Assembly: GCF_017562075.2 (NCBI RefSeq)
Contig: NW_024427588.1
Coordinates: forward strand, 124,001-188,000
From: Anopheles merus
Taxonomy: Eukaryota > Arthropoda > Insecta > Diptera > Culicidae
Reading direction: 5' to 3'
DNA: 64,000 nt
Under the pieces are notes generated by a model. It was given only the letters and a program-made list of their open reading frames with translations. It ran no database searches and had not been told where the DNA came from. Positions 1 through 11,115 of the stretch are shown one piece after another. Positions within the stretch are counted from its first letter, which is position 1, and each line of letters starts with the position of its first letter. A program made the position numbers and the translations under genes.

Positions 1-976
1 TGAAAAAACTTCAATAAAATTCGCGTTCGCAAACTTTCGCAGAATATTTCTTCACAGATTGATAGTATATATATTACACTATTATGTGACATATATGAGA
101 CAACGCCACTCTACGCCACTTCAATAATGGCATCATGTCAAAAATTAAAATGATGAAATTTTTTAGGAAGTTTCTTCAGTTATTATCGTTTATTTTTGCA
201 TAAAATTAACTTAACTCAAAATCTTTAATGTATTTTTAAAGCTGACTAAATATCCTTTTTAAAATGTCTAAACTTATCAAAATCGGTTTATATTTGAAAA
301 AGTTACAAAGGTTCAAAGTTTTCCAAAAAAGTGAAAAATTTTCTGCGTTTTTTTAACAAATCTCGACTTTGAAAGGTCTTTTCTAGAGAACCAGAAAAGA
401 TAAAGAGCTCATATTTGGTATTTTTCTTAGTTTAACCCTTAGTATTATAACCTATTATTTGGAATGGCGCTATTACAAAGTTGATTTTTTGAATTTCATC
501 CCGGCAAATGCCCATTGTGCATTTTAGCAGCAAGCTGCTCTGCGTGGTTTTGGGTTTGGGTGTCTCGTGCACAGGCCACCCACACCAGCAAAAATTGAAG
601 GTTTCTCGCTCAGCCCAATACTTTGCGCCAACGATGATGAGGTATTGATTTGAGCTGTGCGCGCGTGTCGCAGCGTTCTTTGCTTGCGACTTTGGTGCAA
701 GTATCGGCAGAGTTCTTAGAACATTTAATGTGCTGCTTTGACTACTATGGGGCCCCGGTTTTCTGCAGTTCGGGGCCCTCGACAAAATGTAGTGAGTGAA
801 GCGATGGGAAAAATGAATTAATTAAAAATAAGTCTTTTTGAAATAGATGATAAAAGTCCCATCCATGGGGGGGGGGTAGATACGATACGAAGTCGAACAT
901 CCACAATGACGGGGCCCCCTAGATCGCCGGGGCCCCTGGCGGCCGCTCAGTCCGCCCACCGTTTAACGCGCCACTG
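1..976. mobile_element. hAT-like DNA transposon, one end (extends past the left window edge)
   Basis: Seen: read on the minus strand from 976, the segment begins CAGTGGCGCG and its first ~45 bases align well with the right terminus of the complete small element ending at 62998 (shared blocks include GGCGGACT). The next bases, gccattgt (977-984), are gypsy LTR sequence, so the element sits inside that LTR; an 8-bp duplication would fit hAT. The opposite end is not in the window. Positions 1-830 are mostly AT-rich, with G runs near 868 and GGGGCCCC motifs at 914-928. I see no credible gene; a 117-codon minus-strand frame at 432-785 has no recognisable domain. Confidence 0.45.
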
Positions 977-1064
977 GCCATTGTTATCGCGTATAAAACG
1001 AATTTTGTAAACCCGAAGTATTTTTCTAATAAATCAGTGAACTCACAACAGTAAATACAGAACA
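977..1064 (+). repeat. G1 5' LTR, 3' remnant
   Basis: Eighty-eight bases matching the last 88 bases of the 3' LTR (5493-5580), ending in ACA. The missing first ~105 bases should lie left of the hAT-like insertion, outside the window. Confidence 0.85.
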
Positions 1065-1066
1065 TT

Positions 1067-1084
1067 TGGTGTCAGAAGTTCCGG
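1067..1084 (+). other. G1 primer binding site
   Basis: TGGTGTCAGAAG follows the 5' LTR after two bases. TGG pairs with the CCA end of a tRNA, and the stretch resembles the 3' end of a leucine tRNA (inference from memory of tRNA ends, not checked). It would prime minus-strand DNA synthesis. Confidence 0.6.
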
Positions 1085-1155
1085 ATTTACGGTCCACAGT
1101 CTGTAACGTACATTACCCTTGTGAGAGATTCACTGTGAGAAAAACTCACTTAAAA

Positions 1156-3120
1156 ATGACGACACTAGATCCATCGTCGATGGCTGCGCTATCCCGCATG
1201 ATCGCGGAAGCCCTAAAAACAGCCATCGGATCAGCGGCAGGGGAAGCACGCCAAGATGCAACACCCTCGACGTCACGGGTATCGTCATTTTCTCATCCAG
1301 CTTATCGCACCACCGAAGAGACCGTCTGCGACTATTTCGACCGAATGGAATGGGCCCTGCAGCTGAACGGTATCCCTACCGTAAAGTACGCCGATTACGC
1401 GAGAGTCCACATGGGAGCCGAGTTAAACAACGCGCTAAAGTTCCTGATTCCACCGAAGCTACCGCAAGAGATTCTGTACAAGGATCTCCGGAAAACGCTC
1501 GAAACGCATTTTGACAAACAGCGCAATAAGTTTGTCGAAAGCATCAAGTTCCGGCAAATTACGCAGCAACAAGGGGAAAGCATCGCACAATTCACACTAC
1601 GCGTGAAACAGGGAGCTGCTCATTGTGATTACGGAGAATTCTTGGACCGCATGCTCATCGAACAATTGCTACACGGACTAATGGAACGTGGTATTTGCGA
1701 CGAAATTATCGCAAAGAATCCAGTAACGTTTAAAGATACATGTGCGATCGCCAGCACGCTAGAAGCAACACACAACACCGCGCAGGAGGTTAACGCAGGG
1801 ATGCCGTCTGTCGAATCAACGAATAAGTTGGGTTACGAGCAGCCGAAGACAAAGAAGACGCCTGCATCTCGTGCTACGTCGAAGCCCAGCAAGTCAACGC
1901 GGCGAGAAACGTCCCAAGGTAAACCAAAACAAGGTACAACAAATCCAGGTATGTGCAATGGTTGTGGTGGAAACCACCTTCGAAATCAATGTCGTTTTCG
2001 TGATGCTCGTTGCAACACGTGCAACAAAAAGGGACACATTTCTAAAGTGTGTAGATCTCGGAAAACTAACCACGATGAAGATTCTATTAATCCCGTAAAC
2101 ACCCGCCCAGAAGCCTCCATCGATTACGTACAAACGCTAAATGCCCTACAAACAACTTCGCCATCCGGGAAGAAAATGGTAGAAGTTACGATCGATGGAC
2201 ATCCTTTACACATGGAGCTTGACACAGGAGCCCCATGCGGTATTATTTCGGAAGCAAAGTTGAAAACAATTAAAAAACAATTTCGTTTACTTCCATCCGA
2301 ACGACAGTTTTCTAGCTATTCAGGTCACAGCATCACCTGTTTAGGACGTTTGCCAGTCAACGTAGCCATGGGGTCTGCAAATAGAAAACTAAACGTTTTT
2401 GTTGTTTCGGGAACATCCGAGCCGTTATTCGGTAGAGAATGGATCGCGCAGTTTTCATATCACATCGATATAAATTCCATGTTTGCTCCTAATGTTTCTG
2501 TCCAATCAGTCACTGACACAGAACCATCAGCCATTGAAAAATCGAAACTCAATGATCTTTTGGAAAATTTTCGAGAAGTTTTTAGCGATACCCCTGGAAA
2601 GCTAATTGGTCCTCCGGCAAAAGTACATCTAAAGCCTGGCGCTACACCTATTTTTTCTAAGGCTAGAGTGGTGCCACTTTCTCTGCGAGAGCGTTACGCA
2701 GCAGAAATCAACAAAAAGATTGCAGCAGGTTTTTACGAACGAGTTGACTACTCCGAATGGGCTTCACCCACACACATCGTTGTTAAAAAGAACGGGAACA
2801 TCAGAATTACGGGTAATTACAAACCGATTGTTAATCCTCGTATGATAGTCGATGAACACCCCATCCCAAAGGTCGAGGACATTTTTAACAAACTCAAGGG
2901 AGCTGCCTTCTTTTGTCATCTCGATTTAACCGATGCATACACGCACCTTCCTATAGACGATGATTTCAAGCACGTCCTTACGCTAAACACTGTTACACAT
3001 GGTCTCATCCGACCGACCAGAGCAGTGTATGGATCCGCCAATATCCCAGCAATATGGCAAAGGCGTATGGAAAGCGTTCTGCAAGACCTAAACAACGTGG
3101 TCAATTTCTCGACGACATAA
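1156..3120 (+). pseudogene. G1 gag-protease-RT (5' half of polyprotein)
   Basis: ATG at 1156 is chosen because upstream in-frame codons run into the LTR and primer site. The frame gives a Gag region, two zinc knuckles (first about residue 266, CNGCGGNHLRNQC, then CNTCNKKGHISKVC), an aspartic protease with the LDTGAP active-site motif, and the N-terminal RT fingers and palm. It ends at a TAA at 3118-3120, right after a frameshift that falls on the FLDD catalytic box, so the RT cannot be made whole. Gag and pol share one frame here. Family assignment is firm; the copy is inactive. Confidence 0.85.
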
Positions 3121-4268
3121 TCGTAGCCGCAGCCAATTTCGACAACCTGCTCGAAACCCTCAAAGGTACACTACAGAAACTGAAAGATAACGGACTCCGG
3201 CTTAACCGAGCGAAATGTGTATTTGCTGTTCCTTCGTTAGAGTGTCTTGGTCATAAGATCGATCGCCATGGGTTGCACAAATCCGACAAACACATTGCCG
3301 CAATCCGTGATGCTCCACGTCCAAACACCCCGGAAGAGCTGCAGCTATTTTTAGGCAAAGCTACCTATTACAGTTCGTTCATTCCGAACCTTTCAACACG
3401 AGCTCGTAGCTTACGTGATTTGCTCACAGCGCAGACATTCGAATGGAATGACGACGCGGATGAAGCCTACCAAGATATTAAGGAAGCGCTAATCTCACCG
3501 CAAGTCTTGGTACAATACGATCCTACACTTCCCGTCATCTTAGCCACGGATGCCAGCAAAACCGGTTTGAGAGCCGTACGAACGCCGAAGAGAACGCCCC
3601 ATAGCTGCACGATGTCCAAAACAGAGCAAAAGTATCCGCAGATAGACAAAGAGGCGTTAGCAATCGTGTGGGCAGTGAAAAAGTTCTTTCACTATTTGTA
3701 TGCACGTAAATTTACTTTAGTGACGGACCATAAACCGCTAACACAAATTCTACACCCCGAGAAATCCCTTCCAACGTTGTGTATTAGCAGAATGGCGAAT
3801 TATGCTGACTACTTGGCACACTTCAACTTCGATGTTGTATTCAAGCCTACGAATCTCAACACGAACGCTGACTACTGTTCGAGAATCCTGAACAATTCTA
3901 ATGTCAACCAATTCAAAGACGAGGGAAGAAGCTCAGGCAACGATTTTGAACAATTTGCGCATGTGCAAATCGAACAACTGCCAGTAAGGACAGAGCACAT
4001 TGCTCGAGAAACACGCAAAGATCCTCACCTAGGAAAAATCCTTCAACACCTTGAGCAAGGTCAAAACCTCGGACAATATGGATACAAAGCACCCGAATCG
4101 AAGTACACAATCGCAGCTAACTGTTTACTCTTTGAGCACCGAGTAGTCATACCAAGCACACTACGTCAAGCCATTCTTAACGATTTGCATGTGGCACACT
4201 TCGGCATCGTTAAGATGAAAGCCTTAGCCCGATCATATGTCTACAGCCCGGCATCGACGCCGATATAG
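3105..4268 (+). pseudogene. G1 RT C-terminus, RNase H, integrase N-terminus
   Basis: Continues the pol polyprotein in the next frame: the LDDIIVAA box, RT thumb, the gypsy-type RNase H (ATDASKTG, then DKEALAIVWAVKKF and TDHKPL) and the start of the integrase zinc-binding region. The RNase H looks slightly shortened after TDASKTGL compared with the family. The frame is lost near 4240 and stops at 4266-4268. The part before about 3105 in this frame is not homologous to pol and is excluded. Confidence 0.8.
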
Positions 4269-5359
4269 AGAAAACAGCTAAGGAGTGTCACGCATGTGCT
4301 CGTTATGGACCAACACCTCCCAGGATCGACAGCCATCACTGGGAGTATCCGAGTGCTCCCTGGGAGCGCATCCATATTGACTTCGCTGGTCCCGTATGCA
4401 ACACTATGCTGTTAATTGTTGTCGACGCTTTTAGTAAATGGGTCGAAGTCAAGCCCACAAACACTATAACTTCAGCAGCAACAATTAAAATTCTAGACGA
4501 ACTCTTTGTAACGTATGGAGTACCGATCACCGTAGTATCCGATAACGGTACTCAGTTCACCGCAAAGGAGTTTAAAGAGTTCCTGCAAAAGAGTGGAGTC
4601 AAATATCACAAACTCACCGCACCTTACCACCCAGCAACCAATGGACAAGCCGAACGTTATGTCGAAACGGTGAAAAATGGTCTCAAAGCTATGGGAACAA
4701 CAAGTGCTAATCTCACACGCAACTTAAACACATTCCTACACCATTTCCGTAAAACTCCACACGCCGAGACGAAAGACTCTCCAGCCAAACTGTTTCTTGG
4801 ACGAAACATTCGTACTCGACTCGACCTCGTGGGACTACAAGCTGTTCACTCCAGTGTCTCCGAAAGACAAAAAGCCCAGTTCCGGCCTGCGTTTCGAACT
4901 TTGCCACCTGGACAGTCCGTCTACGTACTATCAGGCAACACGCGCATGGACAAGTGGATTCCGGCTACCATCTTCGCCCGATTGGGAGACCTACATTACG
5001 ATGTGTTGTACAACGGTCAATATTTGAAGCGGCACATTGATCAAATTCGACGGTTTGAAATGAAGACCAACGATGAAGAAGAAAGTTCTTCAGCTGCAAT
5101 CTCACCACCGGTTGCAACGACTACCACATCGACACCACTAGCTGTATCTTCAAGTACCGCTACTAGGAGGCTTCGTTTCTATGGCCACGCAGCACCGTCA
5201 GCCCCAGCAGAAACAGAGCAGGTCGTAACAGCTGATGACGATTTGGAGGATGAGACCTTCTCAACACCACCTCCCAGCCCACAACCACCAGGAAACGTGT
5301 CAACAACTTTGCGTCGTTCGACCAGACTCCGGCAGCCTCCCAAGAAATTTTCTCCCTAG
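4256..5359 (+). pseudogene. G1 integrase core and C-terminus
   Basis: The frame opens inside the zinc-binding segment (CHACARYGP), then the DDE core: a first D in HIDFAGP, a second in SDNGTQFTAKEF, and E in HPATNGQAERYVETV. After the core comes a Ser/Thr/Pro-rich tail ending with basic residues before TAG at 5357. This is the third piece of the broken pol gene and ends about 30 bp before the 3' LTR, as expected. Confidence 0.85.
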
Positions 5360-5387
5360 AAGCATCTTTATTAAAGCAGGGAGGAAA

Positions 5388-5580
5388 TGTTATGTATGTG
5401 AACGCAGGATAAGTGACAGACGTCAACAGCTGTCATCCAAGCAGACCACGCCGCTTGCGTCCGCGATTTTTTTACTCTCGCTCTCTCCGATTGCCATTGT
5501 TATCGCGTATAAAACGAATTTTGTAAACCCGAAGTATTTTTCTAATAAATCAGTGAACTCACAACAGTAAATACAGAACA
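5388..5580 (+). repeat. G1 3' LTR (193 bp) with preceding polypurine tract
   Basis: Begins TGTTATGTATG and ends ACA; the last 88 bases match 977-1064. A purine run (gcagggaggaaa) at about 5376-5387 abuts it and is the expected plus-strand primer. Contains AATAAA-like sequence (ctaataaatc) near 5542. Confidence 0.85.
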
Positions 5581-5647
5581 GATTCGTAATGCATGTTATG
5601 CACATCGCGCAGCTTCATTTCGTACCTTTTTTACAGTAATCAACGTG

Positions 5648-5937
5648 TATATTTTCCGCACCGAGTCTGAACTCGTTGGGAAGCGCCAAGACAGGAGGAT
5701 TTTACCGTCCGACTTGGCTTGGAACAGACAAACAACTTAGTCTTTGAGTTCTTGTGCTTGAAAGTCGATTTATTCATGCTTATTCCTAACTTATATACTA
5801 ATTTTCTGCTGATCGATCGCGATCAGCAATTTTTATTTGGTCGATATTGTTTACATTAGATTTGCTTACAATTGTTTTCGTTCGGTCGGTCAGTTCCCAG
5901 GCCGTGATGACCTAATTATGCGGCGCTGTCATCAACA
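5648..5937 (-). repeat. BEL-1 3' LTR
   Basis: 290 bp. On the minus strand it starts TGTTGATGACAGC and ends GGAAAATATA. The end is unusual (TA rather than CA), but it is fixed by the target duplication and by the same ends in BEL-2. Confidence 0.93.
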
Positions 5938-7061
5938 TCCTGACCCCCGTAATTCCTCGTAGAGGGGTTACTATTTGGTGACGGTTTAAACGGCGGGGGG
6001 CGTAAAGTGTACATTTTAGCTCGTACTTGTTTGATAATAAATGCTATGGTTATTCCTAATATTAAAGTGGCGACGCAGGCTATTGTACTTGTAATTATTA
6101 TGAGGTAGAGCTGATCCCTATTTGTTTCTTCTTTTTGCTCTGCGCTTAAATTCAGTGTTTTGGCCAGCGGCTTGAAATACATTTTTGTTTCTACAGCTTC
6201 AATTTTCATGGTTGGCTGGATTTCTATGTTCTTGGTCTGTATTTTACAGTCTTGGCTACGTGTTATTACCCCAGCTTGATACGCGGGATGTGTCAGTGTT
6301 TTGTTACATTTGAGGTATATTTCGTTAGGATGAGAAGAGTAGTATAGGATTTTGTTCGGCTGGGAGAGCTTTACAAATTTGGTTATTGAGTTTTTATGCT
6401 AAGGGGCTGGATTTCTAACTCTAGATACCTTGTCGTAATGTATTGTACTATGTCTTCAGCTAGCATGATTGTTTCTGTGACATGCTTTATAAGTACGTTT
6501 TTTTGTTTTCATTGAAGCTTTTATTAAGACTCTTAATACCTTCGTTTATGTGGTCTATTTTCATATTAAGTTCGTTTCTAAGTCTGTCACCCTGCTTGAT
6601 TTTATGAGTCATGTCTTCCGATATATGTTTCAATTTCTGGTCTTCAGAAGCTCTAAAGAGGGCTAACTGTTCGTCAATATCGTCTTCTCCAAAAAGAATA
6701 CCTTTCAAAAATCCAAATATGCCGCTAGATCGTTTGGTTCGCCTTTTTACTGCAGTCTGTGAGAGTTGAAGTGCGTGTCGAATGTTTTGTTGTAATGTCA
6801 ATTTCAAATTTAGAAGATTAGTGTCCATGTCGTTCAGTGCCTTGAATACTGTGGTCACCTCTTTCTCCATTGTCAGTAAAGTCTCTGTGTCATTTCGGGG
6901 TGTATTTTCGTGTGGAAGGTTGTTTCCCACACACCCCTTTTTAAGAGAAGCGTTCCTTCGTGGTCGAAGAATATACCAGCTTCTTCAACTGGTTTAACTG
7001 AAAGATTGTCTGTTAGTTTCCATGCGGCTAACAGGCTTATGATGCATAGATACCGGGCCAT
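5916..7061 (-). pseudogene. BEL-1 envelope-like gene, broken
   Basis: Homologous to the intact 516-codon gene of BEL-2. The N-terminal signal-like segment reads from 7061. One A is missing relative to BEL-2 near 6900 and another in the A run near 6500, each shifting frame. About 380 bp found in BEL-2 (roughly 38474-38855) are absent at about 6396. The C-terminal part with the membrane segment reads 6209-5916 and, as in BEL-2, ends inside the LTR. It overlaps the pol end (6994) by about 68 bp. Not functional as it stands. Confidence 0.85.
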
Positions 7062-9495
7062 TATAAGGTTTTACGAGATCCTTCCTCCTTTTTGCAGGAG
7101 GAGTTTTTAATTGTTCAGCTAATTTCTTGACGTAGGCGATGTTGACCGGTCTTTTAACTCCCCACGAAGGTACGTCTGCAATTTTCTTGCCCTTTACTTC
7201 TAGTACTGATAAGTTGATAACAGGGCGTTTGTATTCGCCGTTTTCAACTTTAATCTTTGCGGATCTAACTTGCCCGTCTTTAGCGGGATAAACTTCTACT
7301 ACCCGGCCCTTTAACCACCTACCCACGCGTTGTTCGTCTGGGAAGACGACTATGTCATCAGGTTGTATTGGGTCTGAGCGTTCTATCCACTTTTCTCGTT
7401 TGGCTAATGTTGGGAGGTACTCCTTCAACCAACGTTCCCAATAGTTTTGGGTGATAACTTGTGCCTTCTTCCAGTTGTTTCTGCTAGCTTCAGCTGCTGA
7501 AATCCCGGCTGGCGTAGGTTCGGCCTCTCCGGAACACCCTATCAAGAAGTGAAACGGTGTGAGAGGTTCGTCGTCTTCAGTTTCGAAGGGGATGTGAGTA
7601 AGAGGTCTATTATTGAGAATAAATTCGATCTCGATAAAGGCCGATCTTAATACTTCTTCTGGCATATTATCATTATTTGGCAGCAAGCTCTTGACCTCTC
7701 GGACCATTCTCTCCCATACACCTCCAAAGTGAGGCGCGGCCGGGGGATTGAAGTGCCATTTGATACCGTTGGTTGCACATCTTTCGATGAGTTCCGTTAT
7801 TTGCCTGTTTGCCCCAACGAAGTTTGTACCATTGTCGCTGTATATGTGACAAATCTTTCCACGCCTATGCTGCACATTTTTTAGGCACATTATGAAGGAA
7901 TTTGTACTTAAGTCTTTAGCGATTTCTAAATGTATAGCGCGCGTTGTCATACACGTGAATATCGCTCCCCATCTTTTTTCTACCCTTCTTCCGATTGACA
8001 CTGTCATGGGTCCAAAGTAATCTACACCTGTATGGGTGAAGGGTTTTTTGAACACAGCGGCTCGGCTTTCTGGAAGGGGGGCCATCATCGGGGCAATGCG
8101 ACGTGCGCGATCCTTTTTGCAACGCTGGCATTTGCTGATCACGCTTCTTACCACGGCCCTAAGGTCGATTACCCAAAACCTTTGCCGGATTGCCGCAATA
8201 ACTGCTTCCATCTTTTTATGCATGTAGCGTTCATGATAATGCTGTATGATCAGTTCTGTCACGTGATGCCTCTTGGGTAATATTATGGGTTGTTTCACGT
8301 CATCGGAGAGGTAGCATATATTTGCTAATCGTCCCCTTGATCGTAGTAGTCCTTCTATTACTTGTGGATTGAGATTCTTTATTGTGCTGTTTTTAGAGAC
8401 TTGTCCATTGAGTGAAAGCTGAACTAAATCATCTTCGTATATCTCCCATTGTGCCTTTTGCAATAGGAGTTTTTCTGCTTTATCCAGGTTTTCCTTTTCT
8501 ACTATCGGGGAAAATGCTAATCGCTTGACCTTGCTTTTCAAAAATTCTATATATTTTAAATTGATTGCCAGTGATCTCTTCAGTCTTAGCCAATTTGAAC
8601 ACCATTCGGTTTTTATAAAGTTGAATGTTCTCTTCTCTATGGTTTTAATCATAAGATTTGGACGGATTTCTTCATGAGTAATGATTAGCTTGGGGTCCCT
8701 ATATTCAATTTCCCTTTGTTTAAGAAATACTGGGCCATTCAGCCATATAGATTTTCTTGTAACTACCTTGGTTGCTTCGTCTGCAGGATTACTTTCGGAG
8801 GAGACCCACTTCCATTGACTAGCATTGGTAGTATCTAAAATTTCTCCAATTCTTACCGCCACAAATTGTTTGTACTTTTGTGGATCGGCATTGATCCATC
8901 CTAGGACGGTTTTGGAATCTGACCAATAATAGTCCCTATCAGTGGTAATTCTTAATTCCTCCTTAACAGTCTCGGCGAGTCTGACTCCGAGTACTGCTGC
9001 TTGAAGTTCCAGCTTAGGAATTGAGAGTGGTTTTATTGGTGCCACTCTCGTTTTTGCCGCCACTATGTTTACGTCAATCCCCTTTTCTGTTAATGTTCTT
9101 AAGTACACTACTGCTGCGAACGCTTTCTCCGAAGCGTCAACGAAAGTGTGTAACTCAGTTACTTCGATATTGCTAGCCACCGAGTAGCATCTAGGTATTT
9201 GTATGTGTTCTAGTTCCTTTATTCTTTCCTTCCATCTTTGCCATTGTTCCATTATGCGTTCTGGTACTGGGCTATCCCAATCCAGTTCTGTTTTCCAAAT
9301 TTCTTGGATGATGACCTTCGCTTGCGTAGTATAGTTTGCCGCTAGCCCCAATGGATCATATATTTTCATCAAGTAGGCTAGCATTTCTCTTTTTGAAATT
9401 ATGGAACACGGGGTATGCTTAAGCTTATACCTTAACACATCGTTTGTTTTGTCCCAGTATTGCCCCAAAATTTTCTCAAAATTCATATTCTTCAA
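6994..9495 (-). CDS. BEL-1 pol: RT connection, RNase H, integrase (C-terminal part)
   Basis: An 833-codon open frame. Visible in order: Pao-type RT C-terminus (YDPLGLAANYTTQAK), RNase H with TFVDASEKAFAAVVYLR and YWSDSKTVLGW, integrase zinc motif (HYHERYMHKK to CQRCKKDRAR), the DDE core with HTGVDYFGPM, IYSDNGTNFVGA and PHFGGVWERMVREVK, then the Pao C-terminal domain (DDIVVFPDE, GRWLKGRV). It would be the second half of a Pol polyprotein; the link to RT is broken by an 11-bp length difference from BEL-2 near 9485, where BEL-1 reads a stop. Whether BEL-1 gained or BEL-2 lost those bases is unclear. The first Met is probably not a natural start. Confidence 0.85.
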   Translation of the reverse strand: MKNMNFEKILGQYWDKTNDVLRYKLKHTPCSIISKREMLAYLMKIYDPLGLAANYTTQAKVIIQEIWKTELDWDSPVPERIMEQWQRWKERIKELEHIQIPRCYSVASNIEVTELHTFVDASEKAFAAVVYLRTLTEKGIDVNIVAAKTRVAPIKPLSIPKLELQAAVLGVRLAETVKEELRITTDRDYYWSDSKTVLGWINADPQKYKQFVAVRIGEILDTTNASQWKWVSSESNPADEATKVVTRKSIWLNGPVFLKQREIEYRDPKLIITHEEIRPNLMIKTIEKRTFNFIKTEWCSNWLRLKRSLAINLKYIEFLKSKVKRLAFSPIVEKENLDKAEKLLLQKAQWEIYEDDLVQLSLNGQVSKNSTIKNLNPQVIEGLLRSRGRLANICYLSDDVKQPIILPKRHHVTELIIQHYHERYMHKKMEAVIAAIRQRFWVIDLRAVVRSVISKCQRCKKDRARRIAPMMAPLPESRAAVFKKPFTHTGVDYFGPMTVSIGRRVEKRWGAIFTCMTTRAIHLEIAKDLSTNSFIMCLKNVQHRRGKICHIYSDNGTNFVGANRQITELIERCATNGIKWHFNPPAAPHFGGVWERMVREVKSLLPNNDNMPEEVLRSAFIEIEFILNNRPLTHIPFETEDDEPLTPFHFLIGCSGEAEPTPAGISAAEASRNNWKKAQVITQNYWERWLKEYLPTLAKREKWIERSDPIQPDDIVVFPDEQRVGRWLKGRVVEVYPAKDGQVRSAKIKVENGEYKRPVINLSVLEVKGKKIADVPSWGVKRPVNIAYVKKLAEQLKTPPAKRRKDLVKPYNGPVSMHHKPVSRMETNRQSFS

Positions 9496-10511
9496 TTCTC
9501 TTTATTAGAGATGTGCAGCAGCTCTTGTTGTGAGGATCTATCATCTGGGATGCTTCTTATCACCTCCTGACAGTTAGAAACGAAATTTCTCATAAAGAAA
9601 TGCGCTCTATCATGTATGAGGCAAACCTCGTTAATAGTCTTGATTGCATCATTGATAGTCCGAAAACTATCAAGATAATCATCAACATAGTGGTTTTTTA
9701 CTATTGCTTCCACTGCAGTGGGGTATTTGTCTTTATATTTTAAGGCGTTTTCATTTTTAACGAACTGGGCACAAGCAGGAGAGCATGTGGCACCGAAGGT
9801 CATGACGTTCATAACGTATACTTGGGGTTCGTTGCGTGGATTATCCCTGAATAAAAATCGTTGAGCCACTTGATCTTCTTTGCGGATCCGTATCTGATGG
9901 AACATCTCCTTGATGTCCCCTGAACAGGCGATAGGGTATTCACGAAAGCGGATTAATACTCCAAAAATTGACGTAGTGGCGTCTGGTCCGGACAAGAGAG
10001 TAGAGTTAAGTGAAATCCCTTCGTTCTTTGCAGCTGCATCGAAAACCAGTCTTGGTTTTGGAGTTGGCTTATTTGGATTGATGACCATAAAATGGGAAAT
10101 GTAATTGATCTTTGGATCTCTATTCAGCAATTCAAATGGTGTTAGTTTACGAGCGTAACCTTTCTGAACATAATCAGTAATTTGATTTTTATACCAGGTT
10201 TTCATCTCGTCATTACCTTTCATTTTCCGTTCTTGACTTTCGAGCCTTCTTAGCGCCTGTGCGTAGCTGCTTGGTAAGGATACATTGGGATCTTTCCAAA
10301 GTAGGCCAATCTCATACTGATTATTTGTATATTTCAGTGTGTCATTCATTACACTTAGGGCTCTTTCATGGTCCTTTGATTTTGGGGTGAATTTGGTTTC
10401 CCTTACGCCAAATTCTTCTGTTGAAAAAAACCTTTTCATCAGGTGATTTTTCTTCCTCCTCTTTCTTATCCTGTATTGTGAAAAGATGTTGATTTTCTTT
10501 TGCATCACCAT
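9492..10511 (-). pseudogene. BEL-1 reverse transcriptase N-terminal half
   Basis: Frame contains the Pao RT hallmarks: KPRLVFDAAAKNEG (strand 1), SGDIKEMFHQIRI (first catalytic Asp), MTFGATCSPACAQF and the HYVDDYLDSF catalytic box, all present, unlike BEL-2, which has lost part of this region. It lies in a different frame from the upstream protease, with the switch at a run of seven T (minus strand, 10424-10430), and it ends at a stop just before the C-terminal pol frame. The leading residues before FFSTEEFGV are out-of-frame sequence, so the true domain starts near 10430. Confidence 0.8.
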
Positions 10512-11109
10512 CTCTGCACTTTCCTAATATGACCCAACCAATGCGTGTTTTGTGTGCCACTGGTTCATTGGGCGCTCCTGATTTGGACTCCACAGCTTGC
10601 GTGTAATAAGCATGTGGAAGTCCTAACAGAATGATGGGTTTAGCATTTTTGGAGCTTGAAATATTTACCGTCTTTAAGTGGGAAAATTTTCTCTTCAACA
10701 CGTTTGCATTGATGCTTTGAGTGGGTAGGTCCTGTTCATTTACTGTCCTAATGTCCTTGACATAAAGCAGCCTGCCGTTTGGACCTCTGAGTTTCAGAGA
10801 TACCGACGTGCTTGTATCCTCTACCTGGTTGCATCCATTTGTCCACGAAAGTGTTAACGGCTTCCTTGGGCCATGCAGATTTAGTTTCTGTCTTAGGCTT
10901 TCTGTCATGAGGCTCGTTGAGGATCCTGGGTCTATCAATGCAAATGTTTCGATGGAGTTGTTTTCGTTATAGACAGTTATTGGCAGAACTTGAAATAGGT
11001 ATTGTTCCGAGTTTTGATGAAAATTTAAATGTGCTTTTGACGCCGCGCCCATTGAGTTGAATTTTTCTTCATGCAATATGGTGTTGTGTCGTCGTCCACA
11101 ACCATCCAC
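10366..11109 (-). pseudogene. BEL-1 retropepsin (gag-protease frame)
   Basis: Follows the Gag zinc-knuckle region in the same frame but after an in-frame TAG (11116-11118). Contains the Pao aspartic protease signature FALIDPGSSTSLMT and the conserved GWVILGK stretch. In BEL-2 the frame reads through from Gag. It runs out of frame at the T7 run and stops at 10366. Confidence 0.8.
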
Positions 11110-11115
11110 TGTACA

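Larger units (their letters stand above)
977..5580 (+). mobile_element. Ty3/gypsy LTR retrotransposon G1, frameshifted, 5' LTR truncated
   Basis: Seen: an 88-bp block (977-1064) before the coding region is repeated at 5493-5580 after it, as expected for LTR ends. Between them lie Gag with two CCHC knuckles, aspartic protease, reverse transcriptase, RNase H and integrase, all on the plus strand and in the Ty3/gypsy order. Two frame breaks (near 3110 and 4240) make it a dead copy. The outer part of the 5' LTR is missing because the hAT-like element ends at 976. The right flank (5581-5647) is 67 bp of unassigned sequence before BEL-1. Confidence 0.9.

Noticed and set aside
432..785. 117-codon minus-strand frame near the left edge
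   Set aside because: No domain, biased composition, lies in hAT-like noncoding sequence.
925..945. gcggccgc and GC-rich sequence as cloning vector trace
   Set aside because: The block matches the natural hAT terminus near 62960; similar octamers also occur at 16828 and 59791 in genomic context.
1066..1155. Upstream start (TTG) for G1 gag
   Set aside because: Runs into the primer site; the ATG at 1156 is a better start.
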